A DNA stretch of 64,000 nucleotides from contig JADFAE010000021.1 in assembly GCA_015665415.1 (NCBI GenBank), forward strand, positions 1 through 64,000. The letters run 5' to 3'. This DNA is from Roseobacter sp. Its GTDB lineage: Bacteria > Pseudomonadota > Alphaproteobacteria > Rhodobacterales > Rhodobacteraceae. Shown in pieces: positions 55,603 through 64,000 of this stretch; within the stretch, counting starts at the first letter, position 1, and the number at the start of each line of letters is the position of its first letter. The notes under the pieces are model-generated. The model was not told the origin of the DNA and searched no databases. It saw only the letters and a program-made list of their open reading frames with translations. The translations under genes were made by a program, and so were the position numbers.

Positions 55603-55902
55603 ATGGGAATGCCTCAGGCGCGGGTCTTTGATCTGCACGCATGCATGTTGCCGACCACGCCACCGCCTCCGGTCCTGCCGGTGCCAATCCCGATACAACC
55701 GCCCTGTGCTGTGACCACTTTGGTCGGCAAGCTGCCCGCCGCCCGAGTAACGGATCTGTGCATGGCGGTGCCACCGCATCCTATCCTCAAAGGGTCCGGT
55801 ACTGTTCTGATCAACAAACTGCCGGCTGCCCGTATCCTCGACAACGCCGCCTGTGGTGGCATGATCGTCAAGGGTGAATTCACTGTTCTGGTAGGGGGTT
55901 AG
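55603..55902 (+). CDS. PAAR-domain protein
   Basis: CAVTTLVGKLPAARVTDLCMAVPPHPILKGSGTVLINKLPAARILDNAACGGMIVKGEFTVLVGG; start corrected to ATG 55603. Confidence 0.92.
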   Translation: MGMPQARVFDLHACMLPTTPPPPVLPVPIPIQPPCAVTTLVGKLPAARVTDLCMAVPPHPILKGSGTVLINKLPAARILDNAACGGMIVKGEFTVLVGG

Positions 55903-55910
55903 GCACGGGC

Positions 55911-57365
55911 ATGGCGGTCACCCTCAAGTTTCAGAACTCAGGCGCAATGCCGGGGGATGCGGCTCCGGTGCCGATGCAGGGGCCAAGTCTGACCATTGGC
56001 CGCGGGGCCAGCAACGATTTGGTGTTGCCAGACCCGGATCAGCTCTTGTCGCGCAACCACTGCGCCATCGAGGATCACAATGGCAATGTCTTGGTGGTTG
56101 ACCTCAGCGCCAATGGCACCTTTCTTAATTATTCTAAGATCCCGCTTGGGCGCACGCCGACTCCGCTAAACAATGGGGATGTGCTCTGTGTCGGCAATTA
56201 TGAGCTTTTGGTGGAAATTCGCGACGCTCTGGCGAGTGCCGCCATTCCGGATCCTTTGGCGGCGGCACCGGCCTCGCATGGGGTGGCCAGCAATGCGCCG
56301 GATCCACTGGCTTTGTTGGAGGACGCGGGACCGGGGGGCGATTTTCTGGATGATCTGTTGGGGGAAAGCAGCCCGACGGGCCCTTCGCAGTTGAACCCGG
56401 TTGACCCGATTGACGATCTGTTGCCGACCCTTGGTCAAGAGGAAGACCCGTTCTTCCAAAAACCCAGCGATGGGCGCGAGGGAGAGGGTGCCAGCCTGCC
56501 CAGTCATTCGCCCTCGGCTGCGGATGGTTTTTCTGCGCCCGGGGCACAATCGGGGATGATCCCGGATGATTGGGACGATGACTTTTTATCTGGAATAGGT
56601 GAGGCCGATACAGTTGCACCGCCTGAAGCCCCTCCGGCTGTGGCACCAGCCCACGCAGATTCCGCCCCGGTTCCGGCAGCTGCCGCTGAGGCAGAGGTAG
56701 CCCTGGCCGAGACACCGCCTGCAATTACCAAGCCTGACAACGGGACGCGTGAAAAACCAGATTCTGTTCCCGCTGAGACGACCTCTGATGCGCTGGCCGC
56801 GTTCCTGCGCGGACTGGAGGTCGAGGATGATTTGCTGGGGTCAGAGGATCCGGTGAAATCCATGGGGCGCATGGGGCGGGTGTTGCGAACCTTGGTGATG
56901 GGGCTGCGCGAAATCCTGATGACCCGCACCTCGATCAAATCCGAGTTCCGTATCGAGCAGACGATGATTTCTGCCGGGGGCAACAATCCGTTGAAATTCT
57001 CGATCACGCCGGAACAGGCAATCGAGGCGATGCTGAAACCGGCGACCAAGGGCTATCTTGGTCCAGAAACGGCCGCCGAAGAGGCCCTAAAGGATATCAA
57101 GGCGCATGAGGTTGCCATGGTGACGGGCATGGAGGCGGCGCTCAAAGGGGTTCTGACGCGGCTCGATCCCAAAGCATTGGAGAACCAGATCGAAGACAAA
57201 GGCGGTCTGAGTGGCCTCTTGCGGGGTAAGAAGGCGCGGTATTGGGACGTATACGAACAGCTCTATTCCGAGATTTCTGATCAGGCAGAAAATGATTTTC
57301 ATGAATTGTTCAGCCGCGAATTTGCGCGGGCCTACAAGGAACAGCTGGATAAATTGAAAGACTGA
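55911..57365 (+). CDS. tagH: FHA-domain T6SS protein (TagH/Fha)
   Basis: N-terminal FHA (LTIGRGASNDLVLPDPDQLLSRNHCAIEDHNGNVLVVDLSANGTFLN); C-terminal VI_FHA-like region (FRIEQTMISAGGNNPLKFSITPEQAIEAML). Confidence 0.92.
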   Translation: MAVTLKFQNSGAMPGDAAPVPMQGPSLTIGRGASNDLVLPDPDQLLSRNHCAIEDHNGNVLVVDLSANGTFLNYSKIPLGRTPTPLNNGDVLCVGNYELLVEIRDALASAAIPDPLAAAPASHGVASNAPDPLALLEDAGPGGDFLDDLLGESSPTGPSQLNPVDPIDDLLPTLGQEEDPFFQKPSDGREGEGASLPSHSPSAADGFSAPGAQSGMIPDDWDDDFLSGIGEADTVAPPEAPPAVAPAHADSAPVPAAAAEAEVALAETPPAITKPDNGTREKPDSVPAETTSDALAAFLRGLEVEDDLLGSEDPVKSMGRMGRVLRTLVMGLREILMTRTSIKSEFRIEQTMISAGGNNPLKFSITPEQAIEAMLKPATKGYLGPETAAEEALKDIKAHEVAMVTGMEAALKGVLTRLDPKALENQIEDKGGLSGLLRGKKARYWDVYEQLYSEISDQAENDFHELFSREFARAYKEQLDKLKD

Positions 57366-57403
57366 TCCGCGCATTGGGCGTTGGCAATAAAGGGGAGAAC
57401 CAG

Positions 57404-58744
57404 GTGTCCTGGGACAGCAAAGTGCTTTGGACGGAGGGGCTGTTTTTGCAGCCGCATCATTTCCAGCAATCGGATCGCTATGTCGAGGGGCTGGTGACGG
57501 GGCTGGCTCGGCGTCTTGGTCCCTATGCCTGGGGGGTCAATGGTTTGGAGATCGACCACGAGGCGTTGAAGATTGGTCAGTTTGCCCTCAAATCCTGTGA
57601 AGGGCTGACCCAGGATGGCAGCTTGTTTCGGGTGCCGATGGCGGATCCGCATCCGCCCGCGCTTGAGGTGCCGACAACGATCAAGGATTGCGTGGTTTAC
57701 CTGACGGTGCCACAGCGACGCCAGGGCGCGGTCGAAGTCGATCTCAGCGGGGCTGAGCGTTCCGCCAGCCGTTTGCGTCCCGCCAGCCAGGAGGTGACGG
57801 ATGTCACCAGCACCGAGCGTAAGCCGGTGGCGCTGGATGTGGGCAAGCTGCGGCTGCAATTTGCCCTGGGCGTTGACGATATGGCTGATTTGCTGGCCAT
57901 TCCGGTGGCCCGTATCATTGAGGTGCGGTCGGACAAGGAGATCGTGCTGGATCAGGCCTTTATCCCCTCCTGTCTGGATGCTCGTGCGGCCTCTGTGTTG
58001 CAGGATTTCCTTCGCGAGCTCGAAGGGCTGTTGGCGCATCGGATGGAGGCGCTGTCCGGGCGTCTGGCAGAGGCAGGAACGGCGCGCGGGGTGGCGGATG
58101 TTTCCGACTTCATGTTGTTGTCGGTGGTGAACCGGATGCTGCCGATGGTGCGGCATCTGCGCCAGATCGAAAATCTTCATCCCGAACGTCTGTTCATGTT
58201 CTGCGCCGGCTTGTCCGGTGAGCTGTCCGGTTTCATGGCGGCCGACAAACGGGTGCCAGAATTGCCGCCTTATACCCATGATGACCTGATGGGGTGTTTT
58301 GCGCCCTTGATCCGGGTGTTGCGGCAGTATCTCAGCTCGGTGCTGGAGCAGACCGCCATTCCGATCAAGTTGGAAGAGCGCAAATACGGCATTTCGGTTG
58401 GGGTGATTGCGGATCGCAAACTGCTGGGCAATGCCGGTTTTGTCCTGGCGGTGAGCGCGGATCTTCCCGCTGAGGACGTGCGTAGGCATTTTGCCGGGCA
58501 GGCCAAAATCGGCCCGGTTGAGGAAATCCGTCAGCTGGTGAATTCAGCCCTGCCGGGGATCACATTGCGGCCGCTGCCAGTGGCGCCCCGGCAGATCCCC
58601 TATCATTCGGGCGTAGTCTATTTCGAGATGGACGGTGAAAGCCCCTATTGGCGCAAGATGACCACCTCTGGTGGCGTTGCGGTGCATGTGTCCGGGCAAT
58701 ATCCGGGATTGAAGATGGAGCTTTGGGCCATCCGCAACAGTTGA
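57404..58744 (+). CDS. tssK: T6SS baseplate protein TssK
   Basis: VLWTEGLFLQPHHFQQSDRYVEGLV; C-terminal PYHSGVVYFEMDGESPYWRKM. Start GTG 57404 or 57374. Confidence 0.95.
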   Translation: MSWDSKVLWTEGLFLQPHHFQQSDRYVEGLVTGLARRLGPYAWGVNGLEIDHEALKIGQFALKSCEGLTQDGSLFRVPMADPHPPALEVPTTIKDCVVYLTVPQRRQGAVEVDLSGAERSASRLRPASQEVTDVTSTERKPVALDVGKLRLQFALGVDDMADLLAIPVARIIEVRSDKEIVLDQAFIPSCLDARAASVLQDFLRELEGLLAHRMEALSGRLAEAGTARGVADVSDFMLLSVVNRMLPMVRHLRQIENLHPERLFMFCAGLSGELSGFMAADKRVPELPPYTHDDLMGCFAPLIRVLRQYLSSVLEQTAIPIKLEERKYGISVGVIADRKLLGNAGFVLAVSADLPAEDVRRHFAGQAKIGPVEEIRQLVNSALPGITLRPLPVAPRQIPYHSGVVYFEMDGESPYWRKMTTSGGVAVHVSGQYPGLKMELWAIRNS

Positions 58745-58810
58745 GGCAAAGCAGTTTGACCCTCCGCAGAGGCGGGTGGTTTTGGTGAATTGGTGATTGG
58801 GTAACAGACC

Positions 58811-60223
58811 ATGGGAGACTATGACGATCCCTTTGCGGAACCGGGTGACACCGACAAGACGGTGATCCGCCCCAATCCGGGCGGCCGCAGATCAGCCATC
58901 CCGCAGACTGAACCGATGGCCGCCCAACCCGCGGCAAGCCCTGCGCCCACGGGGGAAGCGGATGCATTTGGAGTGCCGCAGGCTGCCGCCCAACCCAGCA
59001 AAGCCCCCCCGGGCAAGGCACCGCAGATGGCGCTGACGGGGATGAACCCGCTGACAGCCTGCGCTTCTACCTTGTTTGCACTGATCAGCCGGATCCGAAA
59101 TCGTGCCCAGCATATGGACCCGGATGGGTTACGTAAAAACGTAGTGGCCGAGGTGCGCGCCTTTGAAAACCGCGCTTTGCAGGCCGGGATCGCGGCCCAG
59201 ACGGTCAAGGTGGCCCGCTACGCGCTCTGCGCGACGCTGGATGATGTCGTACTCAACACACCCTGGGGAGGGCAATCCAGTTGGGGCTTGCAGTCCATGG
59301 TTGGGACTTTTCACCGCGAAACCGTTGGTGGCGATCGGTTTTATGATCTGCTGGCGCGATTGGAAAAGGAGCCGGGCGGCAATATTGACATGTTGGAGTT
59401 CCTCTACATGTGCATGTCGCTGGGCTTTGAGGGGCGTCTGCGGGTGGAGCAGGGTGGGTCGGAAAAGCACCTGCAGATCCGGGCGGCCTTGGCGCGAATC
59501 CTGCGCAATCAGCGCGGTCCGACAGAGCGAGATCTGTCGCCTCATTGGGAGGGGGTGGTCCGGCCCTTCAAAGTGCTTTCGGCCTGGCGCTTGTTGTGGA
59601 TCGCGCTGGCGGTAACTGGGGTATTGCTGGCGCTGCAGTTCACGGGACTCAGCTGGACGCTGTCCACTCAAACTGAAAACGTGATCGGGCAACTGACAAT
59701 CGTGGATTCCGGGCCGCGCGCAGAGCTGGAACGGCGGGCACCGCCGCCGCCCCCAGCACCGCCAATTCAGACGCTGGAAGAACAGGTGGCCAAGGTGGCC
59801 GGCTTTCTGGAACCCGAGATCGCGGAAGGCATTGTTCAGGTCTTTCAAAAGGGCAATACGCTGATCATTCGTCTGGCGGGTTCGGGTATGTTTGGATCTG
59901 GCTCTGACCAGCTGAGTGCGTCTTTTCAATCGCCGGTGATCCGCGTGGCCGAAGCGCTGAACGATGAAAAGGGACGGGTGATCGTAGCCGGGCACTCCGA
60001 CAATATCCCGATCCGCTCTTCGCGGTTCCCCTCGAACATGGCACTGTCACTGGCGCGTGCGAAATCGGTGATGACTGGCATGGCGCGGGTGATGACGGAT
60101 CCGGGGCGACTCTCAGCTGAGGGGCGGGCGGAAAAGGAACCGATAGCTGACAATGGTACCAAAGCCGGACGGGCCAAGAACCGCCGCATCGAGATTTTGC
60201 TGGTGCAGGAGGTTGACCAATGA
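58811..60223 (+). CDS. tssL: T6SS membrane complex protein TssL (DotU) with C-terminal OmpA-like peptidoglycan-binding domain
   Basis: DotU region ALCATLDDVVLNTPWGGQSSWGLQSMVGTFHRETVGGDRFYDLLARLEK; single TM; OmpA VIVAGHSDNIPIRSSRFPSNMALSLARAKSVM. Confidence 0.95.
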   Translation: MGDYDDPFAEPGDTDKTVIRPNPGGRRSAIPQTEPMAAQPAASPAPTGEADAFGVPQAAAQPSKAPPGKAPQMALTGMNPLTACASTLFALISRIRNRAQHMDPDGLRKNVVAEVRAFENRALQAGIAAQTVKVARYALCATLDDVVLNTPWGGQSSWGLQSMVGTFHRETVGGDRFYDLLARLEKEPGGNIDMLEFLYMCMSLGFEGRLRVEQGGSEKHLQIRAALARILRNQRGPTERDLSPHWEGVVRPFKVLSAWRLLWIALAVTGVLLALQFTGLSWTLSTQTENVIGQLTIVDSGPRAELERRAPPPPPAPPIQTLEEQVAKVAGFLEPEIAEGIVQVFQKGNTLIIRLAGSGMFGSGSDQLSASFQSPVIRVAEALNDEKGRVIVAGHSDNIPIRSSRFPSNMALSLARAKSVMTGMARVMTDPGRLSAEGRAEKEPIADNGTKAGRAKNRRIEILLVQEVDQ

Positions 60224-63200
60224 TCCGCCGCTATTTTTTACCTCTGTTTCGCTCGATTTACACCGTGTTATTGCTGCTGGCTGCGGTGCTTTCTGCCTGC
60301 ACCTGGTTTTTTGCGCCTTTCATTGGCAGTGCGGATTGGCATCCCTTTGACAGTATCCGATCTCGAGTGATCACTATCGCGGTGATTTGGACGCTGACCT
60401 TTGTGATCCTTGGCCTGATCTTCTGGCGACGGCGGCGTCGGGACCGGCAGATGGCAGAGGACATGGCAGAGGCCGTGGATGTGGTCGACGAGGATGATGT
60501 CCTGCTGGAGGAAATTGGCGAGCTGCGCGGCAAGTTCAAGCAGGCGATGACCGAGTTGCGTAAATCCAAAAATGGTCGACGTCACCTGAATGTTCTGCCC
60601 TGGTATGTCATCATCGGCCCTCCGGGGGCCGGGAAAACCACGGCCATCGTCAATTCCGGGCTTCAGTTTCCCTTGGCGGAAAAGCTGGGCAAGGCGGCGA
60701 TTGGCGGTGTGGGGGGCACGCGCAACTGCGATTGGTGGTTCACCAATGAGGCGGTTTTGATCGACACTGCTGGGCGCTACACCACGCAGGAAAGCGATGC
60801 CGAGGCCGATAACGCGGCCTGGCTGGGGTTTCTGGGGTTGTTGAAAAAATATCGCAAACGCCAGCCGATCAATGGGGCCCTGGTGGCCATTTCGCTGTCG
60901 GATCTGTCCTTGCAGGATGAGATCACCCAGAAATCGCATGCTCAGGCGGTGCGCCGCCGCCTGTCGGAACTGCGTGAGCGCCTGGGCGTGCGGTTTCCCG
61001 TCTATGTGCTGTTTACCAAGGCGGATCTCATTGCCGGTTTCCAAGAGTATTTTGACACGCTGGGCAAGGAAGAGCGAGAGCAGGTCTGGGGCTTTACCCT
61101 GCCCCTGGCCAAGAGCAAGAAAGATCCGGCGCCGATAGAGCAATTTGACGAGGAATTTGCCGCTCTGCTGGGGCAGATGAACGCGCAGCTGCTGGAGAAA
61201 ATGCAGACCGAAACCGACCATCAGCGCCGGGCGCTGGTTGCGGGTTTTCCGGGTCAGGTTGCTTCGATGCGCAGTGTGGCCAAAGAGTTTCTGGCAGAGG
61301 TATTCCAGGATAATCGCTATGAGCAGCGCCAGATGTTGCGGGGCATTTATTTCACTTCGGGCACCCAAGAGGGGACACCGATCGACCGGCTGATGCTGGG
61401 CATGGCGCAGACTTTTGGCATTGGCCGTCAGGCCATTGGAACGGGGCAGGGCACGGGTCGATCCTTCTTCCTGACCCGCCTGTTCGAGGGGGTGCTGTTT
61501 CCGGAAGCCGGGCTGGTCTCGGCCGATGACAAGGTCGAGCGGCGCTACCGCTGGACCCGGCGAGCAGCCATTGCGGCCACGGTTGTGATTGCTGCAGTGA
61601 TGGGCGGAATCTGGGTCAATTCTTACCTGAAAAATGCTGAGCTGATTGAACAGGCCGAGCACCAGATCTCTGCCTATCAGGCTGCGGCTGCGACCCTGCC
61701 CCCAAGCCCGGTGGGCGACACGGATCTGGTGCCGGTGGCAGCTGCGCTCAACCTGTTGCGGGACATGCCGGGCAATCCGGTGCTTGCTGATCCCGCCCCG
61801 GATCGGGCCATGACCTATGGGCTGTATCAGGGCGCAGTTATCGGAACGCAGACCGCACAGACCTACAGAGGCGCGTTGAACCAGCGTCTTTTGCCACGTC
61901 TTCTGGTGCGTCTGGAAGAACAGATTTCGGCCAATGTGAACAATACGGATGTGCTTTATGAGGCGCTGAAGATTTATCTGATGTTGGGATTGCAAGGGCC
62001 GATGAACCCGGACCTGGTCAAAGAGTGGATGCGCCTGGACTGGGAACTTGTTGCCTATCCCGGGGCGGCGCGCGCCGATCTGCGCGGGGATCTGATGGAT
62101 CATCTTTCGGCTTTGTTGTCGCAACCGATGGAAGAGATCGCTCTCAATGGGCCCCTGGTTCAGCAGGCCCAGGATATCCTGTCTGAAATGCCGCTGGCGC
62201 AGCGGGTCTACAACGGGATCGTCAATTCGAACCAGGCCACCAGCCTGCCCAAATGGCGCCTGACAGAGATTGGAGGCCCATCGGTCAAACGCGTCTTGGT
62301 GCGCAGTTCCGGTAAGGCACTGAACGATGGTGTCGAAGGTATTTTCACCTATGATGGTTTCAACAATGTCTTTCTGCCAGAGGCCGTCAGCGTCTCGCAG
62401 CGGGTACAGAATGAGGCCTGGGTGCTGGGAGAAAGGGCCGGCGAAGGCCAGAGCGAGGCCGCGTTGCTGGCGCTCAGCCGGGATGTACTGGATTTGTATT
62501 ACAACGACTATATCAGCCGCTATGATCAGATCCTGGGGGACGTGGACATTGTTCCGCTGGAATCCCTCAGCCATGCGGTTGAGGTGACAAATGTGCTGTC
62601 GGGGCCAACCTCACCAATCGTCAATATTCTGACAGAGATCAGCCGCGAAACCCGCCTGGCCGAGGACAGATCCTCGTTGGATACGGAATCCTTAAACGAG
62701 GGGGTCTCGCAGATTGCCGGGATCGAGGCCCGCTCTGGCCTGTCAATTCAGGGGCAAATCCTGCTTGAGGCCTTGGTTAGTTCTGCCGCCAATGCGCCAG
62801 GGGAAGCGGCCAAACCACCGGGGGCCTATGTCCAGGAGCGGTTCCAATGGTTGCATAATCTGGTGGAGCGCCCCGAAGCGCAACCCTCGCGACTGGATGA
62901 TCTGATGGGCTCTTTGCAATTGGTCTATCAAGAACTGAACAAGATGTCCTTTAGCGGTGTCGCCTCTGGGGAAAGTGGACAAGCGTTGTTGCAGTTTCAG
63001 CAGACCGCTTCGCGTATTGACGGGCCGATCCAACGCTGGGCGACGCAGATCTCTACCGGATCCTCGGGGATTACGTCCGAGGGAACGCGGGCCTCGATCA
63101 ACGCGCGCTGGCAATCGGCGGTGCTGCCGTTTTGTCAGAAAGCCCTGGACAACCGGTATCCGTTCAATCGGCGTGCGCGTGCGGATGTCGCGATGGTGGA

Positions 63201-63792
63201 TTTTGCCAAATTGTTTTCGCCGGGGGGGCTGATCGACAGTTTCTTTGATGAAAACCTGCTCAAATATGTTGATACCCGCAGTCGCCCCTGGAGCTGGAAG
63301 CGGGTGAATGATGTCGACCTTGGCATCAGCCCCGCAGTGCTGCAGCAGATGCAATATGCGGCCGAAATCCGGGATGCCTTTTTTGCCGGAGGTGCCAGCC
63401 CGGCGGTCCAGTTTCAGATCACCCCCAAAGCACTCGACCCAAAGGCCAAGGAAGTCCTGCTGGAAATTGACGGCTCCAAGGTGGCCTATAATCACCGTAT
63501 GGGGCAGCCAACGCCGGTGGCGGTGACTTGGCCGGGATCGGTTGGATTGGCCCGGATCACACTGCTGCCGCAAAAACGTGGCAATGAGAATGTGATGTCG
63601 CGCGATGGCCCCTGGGCCTGGTTCCGCCTGTTGGATGCCGCCGAGGTGCGGCGCACCAATGTCAGCGATCGCCGCCGGGTGAATTTCCGAGTTGGTGGCC
63701 GTCTGGCCCTGTTTGAGTTGCAATCAGGATCGGTGGTGAACCCCTTTGCCCTGCCCGCCATGGCAAAGTTCAACTGCCCAAAGTCGATGTGA
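60220..63792 (+). CDS. tssM: T6SS membrane complex protein TssM (IcmF), with Walker A
   Basis: WYVIIGPPGAGKTTAIVNSGLQFPLAEK; WWFTNEAVLIDTAGRYTTQES; 4-bp overlap with tssL. Confidence 0.96.
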   Translation: MIRRYFLPLFRSIYTVLLLLAAVLSACTWFFAPFIGSADWHPFDSIRSRVITIAVIWTLTFVILGLIFWRRRRRDRQMAEDMAEAVDVVDEDDVLLEEIGELRGKFKQAMTELRKSKNGRRHLNVLPWYVIIGPPGAGKTTAIVNSGLQFPLAEKLGKAAIGGVGGTRNCDWWFTNEAVLIDTAGRYTTQESDAEADNAAWLGFLGLLKKYRKRQPINGALVAISLSDLSLQDEITQKSHAQAVRRRLSELRERLGVRFPVYVLFTKADLIAGFQEYFDTLGKEEREQVWGFTLPLAKSKKDPAPIEQFDEEFAALLGQMNAQLLEKMQTETDHQRRALVAGFPGQVASMRSVAKEFLAEVFQDNRYEQRQMLRGIYFTSGTQEGTPIDRLMLGMAQTFGIGRQAIGTGQGTGRSFFLTRLFEGVLFPEAGLVSADDKVERRYRWTRRAAIAATVVIAAVMGGIWVNSYLKNAELIEQAEHQISAYQAAAATLPPSPVGDTDLVPVAAALNLLRDMPGNPVLADPAPDRAMTYGLYQGAVIGTQTAQTYRGALNQRLLPRLLVRLEEQISANVNNTDVLYEALKIYLMLGLQGPMNPDLVKEWMRLDWELVAYPGAARADLRGDLMDHLSALLSQPMEEIALNGPLVQQAQDILSEMPLAQRVYNGIVNSNQATSLPKWRLTEIGGPSVKRVLVRSSGKALNDGVEGIFTYDGFNNVFLPEAVSVSQRVQNEAWVLGERAGEGQSEAALLALSRDVLDLYYNDYISRYDQILGDVDIVPLESLSHAVEVTNVLSGPTSPIVNILTEISRETRLAEDRSSLDTESLNEGVSQIAGIEARSGLSIQGQILLEALVSSAANAPGEAAKPPGAYVQERFQWLHNLVERPEAQPSRLDDLMGSLQLVYQELNKMSFSGVASGESGQALLQFQQTASRIDGPIQRWATQISTGSSGITSEGTRASINARWQSAVLPFCQKALDNRYPFNRRARADVAMVDFAKLFSPGGLIDSFFDENLLKYVDTRSRPWSWKRVNDVDLGISPAVLQQMQYAAEIRDAFFAGGASPAVQFQITPKALDPKAKEVLLEIDGSKVAYNHRMGQPTPVAVTWPGSVGLARITLLPQKRGNENVMSRDGPWAWFRLLDAAEVRRTNVSDRRRVNFRVGGRLALFELQSGSVVNPFALPAMAKFNCPKSM

Positions 63793-64000
63793 TGGGGGGC
63801 GGGTTTGCAGCCTATGGCAAGATGCCCGACGTTGGCGATTTCTTTCGCCTGGACGCTCCGGGCGGGTTCGTGCGGGTCTGGGATGCCTGGTTGCAACGTT
63901 TGCTGCTTGAGGGGCGGGAAAGTCATGGCAATGCTTTTGACGCTTTTTATATGTCAGCGCCGATTTGGCGGTTCACCCTGGCACCCGGTCTTGCTGGGCC
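63792..64000 (+). CDS. tagF: T6SS TagF-like protein, 5' part only (runs off window)
   Basis: ATG overlapping tssM stop; MGGGFAAYGKMPDVGDFFRLDAPGGFVRVWDAWLQRLLLEGRESHGNAFDAFYMSAPIWRFTLAPGLAG. Not in ORF track because it is truncated. Confidence 0.85.
   Translation, partial: MGGGFAAYGKMPDVGDFFRLDAPGGFVRVWDAWLQRLLLEGRESHGNAFDAFYMSAPIWRFTLAPGLAG

Noticed and set aside
60268-62574. 768 aa minus-strand ORF
   Set aside because: Antisense to TssM; composition artefact.
1-64000. Search for CRISPR arrays, tRNA and rRNA genes
   Set aside because: No regularly spaced identical DNA repeats with unique spacers and no tRNA/rRNA-like sequence noticed; reading by eye cannot exclude a small ncRNA.

Overview
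High-GC, densely coding window that looks like an extrachromosomal replicon (plasmid or chromid) of a Rhodobacteraceae/roseobacter-type alphaproteobacterium; lineage is inferred from gene content, not from a search. Left to right: (1) IS6-type transposase C-terminus cut by the window edge, with IS21-like end repeats; (2) arsenic island: ArsR-ArsC fusion, GAPDH, ArsJ; (3) CMD protein, aminotransferase, two tandem LysR genes, antiquitin-like ALDH plus FAD oxidoreductase (pipecolate/lysine-type catabolism); (4) ZnuA/Zur/ZnuCB zinc uptake; (5) hybrid histidine kinase plus PhnD-like binding protein, divergent from a 1,344-1,350 aa membrane protein fusing two rhodanese-like domains, a YidC/Oxa1-like domain and a PEP-synthase/rifampin-phosphotransferase-like module; (6) arginine/methylarginine catabolic operon (aminotransferase, ThDP decarboxylase, DDAH); (7) DnaA-like replication initiator plus ParAB, with five exact copies of TGTCCCCGCGGGGACA (candidate parS), two of them inside parA and parB; (8) YceI-like/OmpA protein, a caspase with a C-terminal CxxCH motif, and an opposing ExbB/ExbD/ExbD/DUF4384-like operon; (9) a nearly complete T6SS (tssA,B,C, hcp, tagJ, tssE,F,G,H ... 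vgrG, PAAR, fha, tssK,L,M, tagF) with no tssJ seen. Inserted between tssH and vgrG is an unusual tightly packed cassette: a helical membrane-active-looking protein, a BacNav-type voltage-gated sodium channel, and a 1,274 aa TssB - ~520 aa acidic repeat linker - TssC-like fusion. The top candidates for undescribed biology are this cassette and the rhodanese-YidC-phosphotransferase fusion with its divergent sensor pair. All calls come from reading the sequence by eye; no database search was run.
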